Part shown: positions 57,352-64,000 of the stretch, piece by piece
Position numbering within the stretch: position 1 is the stretch's first letter
How the letters are laid out: every line of letters begins with the position of its first letter
Assembly (NCBI GenBank): GCA_003058525.1
Contig: QBVD01000035.1
Location: forward strand, 1 to 64,000
Direction: 5' to 3'
Length of the DNA: 64,000 nucleotides
From: a gamma proteobacterium symbiont of Ctena orbiculata
GTDB lineage: Bacteria; Pseudomonadota; Gammaproteobacteria; Chromatiales; Chromatiaceae
Made by a program: the position numbers and the translations under genes
Notes under the pieces: model-generated
Told to the model about the DNA's origin: nothing
Seen by the model: the letters and a program-made list of their open reading frames with translations, nothing else
Database searches by the model: none

Positions 57352-58670
57352 CGCTCCAACCAACCATTGACCCGCTCCAGGTCCGATTCGCTCAAGTTGC
57401 CGGCAGCGGATTTCAGGTTGAGCCCGTTGATGATGTAGCTGTAACGGGAATTGAGATAGTCGCGTTGCGAAGAGAAGAGGTTACGCTGCACATTGAGCAC
57501 ATCGACGATGGTCCGGGTTCCCACCTCATAACCCGCCTGGGTCGACTCCAGCGCGCTTTGGGCAGATACGGTCGCCGCTTTCAAGGCCTCGACCTGGCTG
57601 ATGGTGGAGAGTACGCCACGATAGGCATCCCTCACCTGTCGGTTTACCGCGCGGCGGGTCTGATCCAGACCCTGCTGACTGGCGCGAAAGTTCGCCTGGG
57701 CCTGGCGGGTTTGCGCACTGACCGCTCCACCCGTGTAGATCGGCACCTCCAGGGAGAGTCCGATGGTACCCGTATCGGATTCGGTGGCGGTATCTGAATC
57801 GCTGCGGTTCATCGCATAGCCACCTACCAGATCCAGGGTCGGATAGTGGCCTGACCGGCTGACGTCGATCTCCTGTTTGAGACTCTCGAGACCGGCGCGG
57901 GCTGCGATGATGCTGTAATTCTGCTGCTGGGCGGTATCCGACCACTCCTGAAGATCATTGGGTACAGGTGGATTGAGCGCCAGCCCCTGCCCCAGTTTCG
58001 CCAAGTCATGCTTCGGTTGCGAACCGATGATTTCAAACAGCGCCTCCCAGGCATTGTCGAGGCTGTTCTCAGCGGCAATCTCCGATGCCCTGGCCGCATC
58101 GAATGCCGCCTGGGCCTCGTGCACGTCGGTGATCGCGATCAGGCCGACGTCGAAACGCTGCTGTGCCTGTTCGAGCTGACGGCCAGTGGCCTCGCGTTCC
58201 GCCTTGGCGACCCGAAGATCGTCCTCGGCAGAGAGAATATTGAAATAGGTGGTGGTACTGCGCACCATCAGATCGATCTCCGCCGCCGCATACTCGGCCT
58301 CGGCCTGGGCGATGGTACTGTCCGCCTGCTCCAGCTGCAGTAACCGGTCCCGGCGATAGATCGGCTGGGTCAGATTCAAGCCAAGCGCCTTGTCATGACT
58401 GGTGCTTTGATCATCGAAGGGAGTTCCCTGCAGGGTTTTGAGATCTCTGCGCACCACATCGTAGGTAGCGCCCAATCCAATGGTTGGCAACAGCTGGGAA
58501 CGGGCGAGACTCTTGGATTCACGAGCTGCGCTCAACTGTTCCTTGGCAACCTGTAATTGAGGATCATTTTGCAACGCCTGTTGATAGACCGTTATCAAAT
58601 CCTCTGCCTGAACTGATAACGTGGGAATAAGTGTCACTAGAAGCAGGATCAATCGTTTTATCGATTTCAT
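57348..58670 (-). CDS. tolC: TolC family outer-membrane channel protein
   Basis: The 440-residue protein has a signal peptide ending SVQA and the typical TolC alternation of long helices: [80 protein letters not shown]. Forms the trimeric outer-membrane duct for type I secretion and efflux. Its partner pumps are not in the window. Confidence 0.94.
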   Translation of the reverse strand: MKSIKRLILLLVTLIPTLSVQAEDLITVYQQALQNDPQLQVAKEQLSAARESKSLARSQLLPTIGLGATYDVVRRDLKTLQGTPFDDQSTSHDKALGLNLTQPIYRRDRLLQLEQADSTIAQAEAEYAAAEIDLMVRSTTTYFNILSAEDDLRVAKAEREATGRQLEQAQQRFDVGLIAITDVHEAQAAFDAARASEIAAENSLDNAWEALFEIIGSQPKHDLAKLGQGLALNPPVPNDLQEWSDTAQQQNYSIIAARAGLESLKQEIDVSRSGHYPTLDLVGGYAMNRSDSDTATESDTGTIGLSLEVPIYTGGAVSAQTRQAQANFRASQQGLDQTRRAVNRQVRDAYRGVLSTISQVEALKAATVSAQSALESTQAGYEVGTRTIVDVLNVQRNLFSSQRDYLNSRYSYIINGLNLKSAAGNLSESDLERVNGWLER

Positions 58671-58773
58671 TGTTATTCCATCGCCTGAACGGCAGTCAAA
58701 CTAAAAAAAATACCGGGTGACTTTACCATAGATCACCTGCCTGGCCTGTAACAATAATCAACCGGCCCCACGG

Positions 58774-59625
58774 CTATTCATCCGTCGGCATGGGGGGGAC
58801 CAGGAGCTGCGGATCGATGCGGGCCTGGCGAAGATTCATACGCCAGTCGAGATGCGCACCGGTTACCCGGCCGGTGGCGCCGATCTCGGCGATCGGATCA
58901 CCCTGTTTTACCCGATCACCCTCTTTTACCAGGATCTTGTGCAGATGCAGAAAGGAGGACGATAGCTGATGACCATGATCGACGATCAAGGTTCCTCCTG
59001 AATAGAACATATCGGGATAGGCCAGGGTCACCACACCATCCGCCGGTGCCACCACCAGCGTTCCCACTGGCGCAGCGATGTCAACGCCGAAGTGTGGCCG
59101 TTTGGGAGTACCATTGAGGATCCGTTGACTGCCGTAGACACCGGAGATAATCCCTTTCGCCGGCCAGATGAATCCATTGGTGAAGTCACTGCGGTCATCG
59201 TCCCGCTTGCGAGCCTGTTTCACCAGTGCCGCCTCCTTCCTGATCCGCGCCCAATCTCTTTTCGGGGGTGTGACCTTACTCGGGGGGAGACCGTCTATTT
59301 TCTGAATCCGATAGGCTCTTTCGGCAATTTCAATCTGCCGTTTTTCAACGCTCTTACCCGCCCTGTTCACTTCCAGGGTATGCCGCAGGCTGTCATCCCT
59401 GCCAAAACCAATTAAAAAAAACCCCTCAGGGGAGACACGAATCGGTTTATCGTTGAATCTGATCTGATTACCCGGCTCTGTTTTACCGATCAGCATCCCC
59501 CCCTGGACCCTCTCACCTTCCAGGGTCACCGAGAGGACCGTGGACGGCAATAGGAATATGGCCAGTAGAAAAAGAAGGTGTCTCTTGTTTAAAGCATCTA
59601 ATAGCATAAAAATCATGGTAACCAT
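58774..59625 (-). CDS. M23 family peptidase (peptidoglycan endopeptidase)
   Basis: The 283-residue protein has an N-terminal hydrophobic signal, a beta-rich N-domain and a C-terminal M23/LytM domain: GTPKRPHFGVDIAAPVGTLV (H-x3-D), VDHGHQLSSSFLHLHKILVK (HxH) and GDPIAEIGATGRVTGAHLDW. The zinc ligands are intact, so it is probably an active endopeptidase rather than an EnvC-type activator. It starts near two alternative ATGs, 9 and 18 bases inward. Confidence 0.88.
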   Translation of the reverse strand: MVTMIFMLLDALNKRHLLFLLAIFLLPSTVLSVTLEGERVQGGMLIGKTEPGNQIRFNDKPIRVSPEGFFLIGFGRDDSLRHTLEVNRAGKSVEKRQIEIAERAYRIQKIDGLPPSKVTPPKRDWARIRKEAALVKQARKRDDDRSDFTNGFIWPAKGIISGVYGSQRILNGTPKRPHFGVDIAAPVGTLVVAPADGVVTLAYPDMFYSGGTLIVDHGHQLSSSFLHLHKILVKEGDRVKQGDPIAEIGATGRVTGAHLDWRMNLRQARIDPQLLVPPMPTDE

Positions 59626-59678
59626 GCACTAGGGTCTGATATGAATGGCAGTTACTTGAGGACGAATTTCACTATTTT

Positions 59679-59757
59679 CGTCATTCCGGCGCAGGCCGGA
59701 ATCCAGGAATACCGTCACCATCAAGCATTCTGGATCCCGGCCTGTGCCGGGATGACG
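59679..59757. repeat. REP-like element: inverted pair of palindromes
   Basis: CATTCCGGC-GCAG-GCCGGAATCC (left unit from 59679) and GGATCCCGGCCTGTGCCGGGAT (right unit to 59757) are each small GC-rich palindromes and are inverted copies of each other. This layout is that of a BIME built from REP-type palindromes, which are often served by a REP-associated tyrosine transposase. It sits between the M23 gene and the tRNA. Confidence 0.7.
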
Positions 59758-59940
59758 GCGGCTCTTGGCTTAAGTAAGCGCCATTCGGATCCGATATCAC
59801 TTATCCGATGGCGCGCATCACAGCAAACTACCACAGTTGAGATTGGCCAGCCAACCAGATCGACCAAGAGGATTGACAGAAAAAGAAACTGGTTGTAGAG
59901 TGCGCGGTCTCTACGCCGGCCACCGGCAAACCACATCCTA
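59758..59940. other. Intergenic region before tRNA-Leu
   Basis: No gene is supported. It is expected to hold the tRNA promoter; the sequence TTGACAGAAAAAGAAACTGG with TTGTAGAGT about 20 bases on (59870-59900) resembles a sigma-70 -35/-10 pair, with the proposed -35 TTGACA clear and the -10 weaker. Confidence 0.45.
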
Positions 59941-60027
59941 GCCGAGGTGGTGAAATTGGTAGACACGCTAGCTTCAGGTGCTAGTGGGGGCAACCCCGTG
60001 GAGGTTCAAGTCCTCTCCTCGGCACCA
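59941..60027 (+). tRNA. tRNA-Leu (anticodon CAG)
   Basis: An 87-base tRNA with the class II long variable arm. Acceptor arm GCCGAGG/CCTCGGC, D-loop TTGGTAGACAC, anticodon stem CTAGC-loop TTCAGGT-GCTAG giving anticodon CAG (reads CUG), long arm GGGGGCAACCCC, T-loop GTTCAAGTC, and an encoded ACCA 3' end. Confidence 0.95.
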
Positions 60028-60341
60028 TTTTCCCAGACCATCCCAGACAACGAAAAACAACGGAAGGCACTGTATTTACAGTGATTTTTTTGCGTATGCA
60101 ATTTCACTTGGTTGTCTCTCATTGTCTCAGATAGTCGTAAAAATGGAACGCCAGTGGAACGTGGGTGGAACGCAGATTCCCTATTTTTAGCCAAGTACAC
60201 GCTTGCTCGCTGTCCTTCATTCGTGAGCAACCACACCCAAATTATTCGATGAAAAATGCATGCGGAGACGCCCAGGCTAAGACTGCCGAACGGACCAAAC
60301 TTAACGACTCAGTGTTACTGTAAATAGCTCTCAACAGGGCT
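60028..60341. other. Region 3' of tRNA-Leu with repeats typical of an island attachment junction
   Basis: No gene is supported; a 76-codon minus-strand frame has no relatives. Two direct repeats CCCAGAC (60032 and 60042 region) lie directly after the tRNA end, with GTTGTCTC and TTGTCTCAG further on in inverse orientation. Three copies of TGGAACG occur at 60144, 60155 and 60166, with an 11-bp period. These resemble arm-type sites near the attachment end of tRNA-integrated elements. No integrase is seen beside it. Confidence 0.45.
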
Positions 60342-61700
60342 TTAGGCATTTTCAAGTACGATACTGAAATGTTCGCTGCGTTTACCCGGTAGGCCATCCT
60401 TGCGAAACCGTCTTCCCCATACAGTGAACATTACACGATTTTCATGGGTGTTAACGTTCATCCCTTCCACCTCGAACCGCACCAGACTTTTCCCAGCCTC
60501 GACCAGCACGATATCCCCCACTTCGATACCCAAAACATCCTGACACAGGACCACAGATTCACTTTCGAGCTCCTGCTCCCATATCTCGAGGTCTGCCTCC
60601 AGCTGCCACCAGGCCTGTCGGGCGCCGACAAACGGCCCCGCCTCTCCCCGAGAAAACCACAGCCTATCGAATAGCGCGAGTCGTTCGTTCGGCACGGCCC
60701 GATCCATGTCATAGGTCGCCTCCACTAACGCCTCATAGACCGCTTGCGCCTCCTGTAGTGCTTGAAGACGTTCTGCATAGGGTTTGATCCCTGCCCGTTG
60801 AATCCTCCCGGGTAACCGCTTTTCGTTCGCGGGCATCAGGTCAATCGGACAAACTTCTCGCAGTGGAATCCGAGCCGTCTCGAACCGGTCGCGTGACCAG
60901 GTATCGTCCACGTCCGCCCGGATCCAGACGTCATGGGATGACACACACAACTCAGTCTTGGCTCTTGAGTAAGCACTGGGTGAATAAATCTGCTTCACTG
61001 ACCAGGCATGATCCAAGGCCGACATGTCGGCTGCGGCATAAGCCAGACCATTGTCACGCGCCAGTCGTGAAAGATGCGCAATACGCCCAAGAAAATCCGG
61101 TGTCACCCTGATGGAGATTGTGGGACTATCTGCACGAGAGTAACGACCATCTGTCTTGCGACGAAATATCAGCAGCTGCTCCTTAGCATGTGGCAACAAT
61201 TTGCCGACCAGATTACTCAGACTGCTAAACGCGCCATTCATGCTTGACGCAGTTGTCCTGTCGGCCAACCACTTCTCATATCGGGTCTGTAGAACGATCA
61301 GGATCTGCGCCGCCAGCTCCGGGGGAATGGAACGGATCCCATCGTAAGCCAACTCGCAAGCCTTGGTATCGACTCCGCTGCCCGCCAACTCATCCAGTGC
61401 ATATCTGAGAAATTCCAACTGCAGCTTGGATAGTGGAACCTGGTTTTTGGACTTCACCTGTTTCCGCAGGCGTCCTTCAACTTCCGTGCGGTACGCCGGT
61501 AGCGGCGGCTTCCTTGGCGTCTTACCCGATGCTACCCTGGCCCAATATCCTCTCGGTGGCTTCGGCACCTGAAGTCGCCGGCAAAGCTTGCCCAGCGCCA
61601 CATCAGAAATTCCCAACTCACGAGCCACCACTGTGGCAGGGCGTTCCCAAACCAGAGCGAACAATTCTTCACGAGACGGATCAGTATTCCTCAATGGCAC
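60342..61700 (-). CDS. Protein of unknown function with N-terminal HTH-like domain
   Basis: The 452-residue protein starts SREELFALVWERPATVVARE followed by LGISDVALGKLCRRLQVPKP and PRGYWARVASGK. This N-terminus looks like a DNA-binding helix-turn-helix of a kind that recurs in accessory-region proteins; the rest is not recognised. No catalytic motif is obvious. Residues 110-200 are alpha-helical and the C-terminus is beta-rich (VVLCQDVLGIEVGDIVLVEA). It is the first gene of the block next to the tRNA and may be part of a genomic island. Confidence 0.5.
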   Translation of the reverse strand: MPLRNTDPSREELFALVWERPATVVARELGISDVALGKLCRRLQVPKPPRGYWARVASGKTPRKPPLPAYRTEVEGRLRKQVKSKNQVPLSKLQLEFLRYALDELAGSGVDTKACELAYDGIRSIPPELAAQILIVLQTRYEKWLADRTTASSMNGAFSSLSNLVGKLLPHAKEQLLIFRRKTDGRYSRADSPTISIRVTPDFLGRIAHLSRLARDNGLAYAAADMSALDHAWSVKQIYSPSAYSRAKTELCVSSHDVWIRADVDDTWSRDRFETARIPLREVCPIDLMPANEKRLPGRIQRAGIKPYAERLQALQEAQAVYEALVEATYDMDRAVPNERLALFDRLWFSRGEAGPFVGARQAWWQLEADLEIWEQELESESVVLCQDVLGIEVGDIVLVEAGKSLVRFEVEGMNVNTHENRVMFTVWGRRFRKDGLPGKRSEHFSIVLENA

Positions 61701-61828
61701 CGGACCTTCATGTTCGAATCATCACGCGTTGATTTCTTCCTGAAGCGCCTTAGGCACCGCTAGAATCTGATCGAAATCAGGCATCTCGCAGAGGATCATG
61801 TTTTCCATGCAGGTCCAGATCACTAGGT

Positions 61829-62581
61829 TCAGCTTGAGGGCAATGCATCTTGAAAAAAAGCATCCATGGGCACCCATATCCAGCCCTCACTGGGGGAAAC
61901 GTCAGCCTCAGGCGGAATAAGAGCACCCCGCTTTTCCGCAAATAGACTGGCGACTAATGCACAGGTCAGAGCATCCTCGCAGTCTGCATGACTGAGCACG
62001 GGGTAAGGCCGGTGCAGAGCCTGAATGGTTTCTGAGCGTTTGCAGGCCGAAGGATAGGCTTCGATGGCAGTGAGATTGCTGCCGTCACTCCAGACGCCGC
62101 ACTCCACTATCTTCGGCGCAAAACGCGCAAGGACGTGCATCCCCTTCGTGGCCTGGGAGCCGATCATGTCTTTAATGGCCGAAAGCGGACTGAGGCCTTG
62201 CTCAAACAGGTAATGCTCAGTGCGGCGAAACAGATAGGGATTGGTGTTGGATGCCTCGATGGAGGCAGCAGCCTTACTTTGGGTTACCAGCTGGATAAAG
62301 GCTTCGGAGAAACCCAAACGGGTGTCAATGGCGAGAGTCACTGGACCCGCTTCTGGAGGTACCCCACTCCCACACAAATCGAACAGAGCAGCTATCCACT
62401 CGATGCTCGTCGAACAGCTATTGATGCACTCGCGCAGGTTGCCGCGCCAGGGAGTACCGACGATCTCATGGTTAGCGTCGAGAATCGCAATGGCATCGCG
62501 ACTGTTCTTATTCTTGTCGCAGTTCCAGCCACCAACATCCCAGCCGATAAACCACTCCCTTCTTTGGTCAGCGCCGGTCAT
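61829..62581 (-). CDS. DUF429-like protein (predicted RNase H-fold nuclease)
   Basis: The 250-residue protein shows acidic motifs compatible with an RNase H-like fold as seen in DUF429: GWDVGGWN, VTLAIDTRLGFSE, AIEAYPSACKR and HADCEDALTCALVASLFAEK. The DCEDALTC segment is the most typical part. Function is unknown. It lies 29 bases after the ATPase gene in the same direction, so they may be co-transcribed. Confidence 0.6.
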   Translation of the reverse strand: MTGADQRREWFIGWDVGGWNCDKNKNSRDAIAILDANHEIVGTPWRGNLRECINSCSTSIEWIAALFDLCGSGVPPEAGPVTLAIDTRLGFSEAFIQLVTQSKAAASIEASNTNPYLFRRTEHYLFEQGLSPLSAIKDMIGSQATKGMHVLARFAPKIVECGVWSDGSNLTAIEAYPSACKRSETIQALHRPYPVLSHADCEDALTCALVASLFAEKRGALIPPEADVSPSEGWIWVPMDAFFQDALPSS

Positions 62582-62610
62582 TTTTGACAGCTATTCCACG
62601 CAGCAACGGC

Positions 62611-64000
62611 TCATGCAGTTGCCCCTAACTCATGTACCTGCACCGACCCTTGCAGCTGTTTGGACTGCTCGACCACCTGCGAATGGTGGGTAAACAGGAT
62701 AACTTGTGTCTTTTCGGCTAATTCAGCCAAGGCATTCAATGCAGCTTGTGAGCGCGCATCATCAAAGTCCACCAATACGTCGTCCACAATGAAAGGCATG
62801 GGCTCTGCACTTTCCATGTATTTTTCGAGAGAAGCCAGACGCAACGCCAGGTAGAGCTGATCCCGCGTTCCGGAACTCATACCTTCGACAGTCACACGGT
62901 CTCCTCCCACGCGAATACCGGCGAGGACAGGCTCATCCTTTTCATTAAAGTCAGTAATGAGCCCTTCGAACGATCCAAGTGTTAGTGCACAAAAGTGTTC
63001 GCTAGCGCGCTTGACCAGCGGACCCTGGTTCTCTCTGCGATAACGCTCAATCTGGTCACGCAAGATCTTGCCAGCCAGTTTGGCCTGCACGTAACGCTCC
63101 GCATCTGAACGAATTCTGGCGAGTATGGCGTGAGCCTGGTCAGCGAGCAGTGCTGCATGATCGCTGCCATCCATGAGCTCCTGTTCTTTTTCTTCGCGCC
63201 CTTTTGTTTCAGCCAATTCTGTCCGCCGGGGTTCGAGCTCATCATCGATCTTATTGTTCAACTCTGTGATTCGCCCGGGCAGACTATCTGGATCGACACC
63301 CTCCGCCTGCATCTCCAGCTCCGCAATGGTGACGCCTTCACCGGCTTCCAGGATCTCTTTCTCAATCGAAGCGATTGACTCTTTGGTTCGAAGATAATCA
63401 GCCGAGCGGCGTTCCGCTGCTTCAAATTGATCATGGGCGTCACATTTTGCTTCTACACATAACGCGTCAAGCCGATCCGTCATGGTCTGGATAGATGCGT
63501 TCGAATCCTGTATTTCCTGCATCGCCTGTTCGATCTGTTCTTCAATCTGTTGTCGTTTTGTCTGTCTTGATCGGTTTTCCGATAACAGTGAGTTGAGACG
63601 TACGACGGCATCATCCGCAGGCAAATCCACCAGTTCCGGAGCAATCGTGGCGACCAAGGCCCCTACCTGGCCGCAGAACGCCATTGCGTCTTCGTCAATG
63701 GCATTGAGCCGTATTCGCAGTTTTTCTGCCTCACCCTGTTTCGAGAACAAAGCTCTGAGACGTTCAATGAAATCATCAACCTCCGATGGTGAGCTCTCGG
63801 CCCGCAGACCAAGGCTCTGCATCAAATCACCCCACTGCATCTTCCATGCTTCGAGCGCCTCGGTTGCCAATCGATGCTCGTCGCTCAACGATTCAACATC
63901 GGCTTCCCGGTCATTGACCTCCTTACTCAGCAAATCGTGTTTGCGTTTAGATTCATCAAGCTGACTGGCTAACGCTTCGCATTCCAGGAGTACAGTTTCA
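62611..64000 (-). CDS. YhaN-like AAA ATPase (partial, N-terminus off the right edge)
   Basis: The frame is open to the window edge and no start codon can be trusted; the visible C-terminal part is 462 codons. It holds long coiled coil (KLRIRLNAIDEDAM, QIEEQIEQAMQEIQ), then MSSGTRDQLYLALRLASLEK as the ABC-type signature, PFIVDDVLVDFDDARSQAAL as Walker B and D-loop, and a VILFTHHSQVVEQ H-loop. This is the SMC/Rad50-like YhaN family, usually paired with a YhaO/SbcD-like nuclease that is not in view. Confidence 0.8.
   Translation of the reverse strand, partial: ETVLLECEALASQLDESKRKHDLLSKEVNDREADVESLSDEHRLATEALEAWKMQWGDLMQSLGLRAESSPSEVDDFIERLRALFSKQGEAEKLRIRLNAIDEDAMAFCGQVGALVATIAPELVDLPADDAVVRLNSLLSENRSRQTKRQQIEEQIEQAMQEIQDSNASIQTMTDRLDALCVEAKCDAHDQFEAAERRSADYLRTKESIASIEKEILEAGEGVTIAELEMQAEGVDPDSLPGRITELNNKIDDELEPRRTELAETKGREEKEQELMDGSDHAALLADQAHAILARIRSDAERYVQAKLAGKILRDQIERYRRENQGPLVKRASEHFCALTLGSFEGLITDFNEKDEPVLAGIRVGGDRVTVEGMSSGTRDQLYLALRLASLEKYMESAEPMPFIVDDVLVDFDDARSQAALNALAELAEKTQVILFTHHSQVVEQSKQLQGSVQVHELGATA

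Noticed and set aside
60006-60236. 76-codon minus-strand frame after tRNA-Leu
   Set aside because: It overlaps the tRNA end and repeat region and shows no protein features.

Overview
The window looks like chromosome of a free-living or symbiotic gammaproteobacterium. The block leuC-leuD-leuB-asd-fimV-truA-trpF-trpB-trpA-accD-folC-SPOR protein, together with fmdB-DUF502-aspS-nudB, lolA-rarA and pomAB, is typical of Pseudomonas- and Chromatiales-like lineages. The c-type cytochromes and a DsrO/DsrP-like quinone-reactive module would suit a sulfur-oxidising or chemolithotrophic member of the Chromatiales or Sedimenticola type; that placement is inference.

Layout. (1) 1-13382, all on the minus strand: a Tad (tight adherence, Flp) pilus locus. 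Reading in the direction of transcription it has an exported protein and a lipoprotein at the head, Flp pilin, a TadG-like protein, a TadE-like pseudopilin, an unknown exported protein, a second Flp-like small pilin, RcpC/CpaB, the secretin RcpA/CpaC, TadA with an N-terminal FHA domain, TadB, TadC, a lipoprotein, a DUF192 protein, a TadD-like TPR lipoprotein and a TadE cut by the left edge. A CRP/Vfr-type palindrome lies upstream of the first gene and a long hairpin separates the pilin from the rest. (2) 13686-19072, minus: rarA, lolA, ftsK and alanine dehydrogenase. (3) 19244-22552, plus: trxB, a lipocalin and a HAF-repeat exported protein; then yjbQ on the minus strand. (4) 23656-29922: a perfect-looking sigma-54 promoter followed by a plus-strand respiratory cluster. 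It has a small Tat protein, a four-cluster Fe-S subunit, a NrfD/DsrP-like membrane subunit, a periplasmic multihaem cytochrome, a UbiE-like methyltransferase and two cytochrome c553-like proteins, with a divergent pair of unknown genes in between. No molybdopterin or other catalytic subunit is present. (5) 29984-35727, minus: nudB, aspS, DUF502, fmdB, a PilZ protein and pomB-pomA. (6) 35983-37560, plus: an SDR enzyme and a DUF971-MoaD-like fusion, followed by a 27-bp tandem repeat. (7) 37865-53351, minus: a lone gspC, then the conserved folC/accD/trp/truA/fimV/asd/leu block, with a divergent LysR regulator. (8) 54467-59625, minus: ndk, an MFS transporter, aroC, a TolC-type protein and an M23 peptidase. 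(9) 59941-64000: tRNA-Leu(CAG), then what looks like the edge of a genomic island carrying a HTH protein, a DUF429 protein and a YhaN-like ATPase cut by the right edge.

The parts most worth attention are the sigma-54 controlled respiratory module, the Tad locus with its degenerate FHA-TadA fusion and extra pilins, the DUF971-MoaD fusion that lacks the terminal diglycine, and the tRNA-linked accessory genes at the right end. Several families of short dispersed repeats are scattered through the non-coding DNA.
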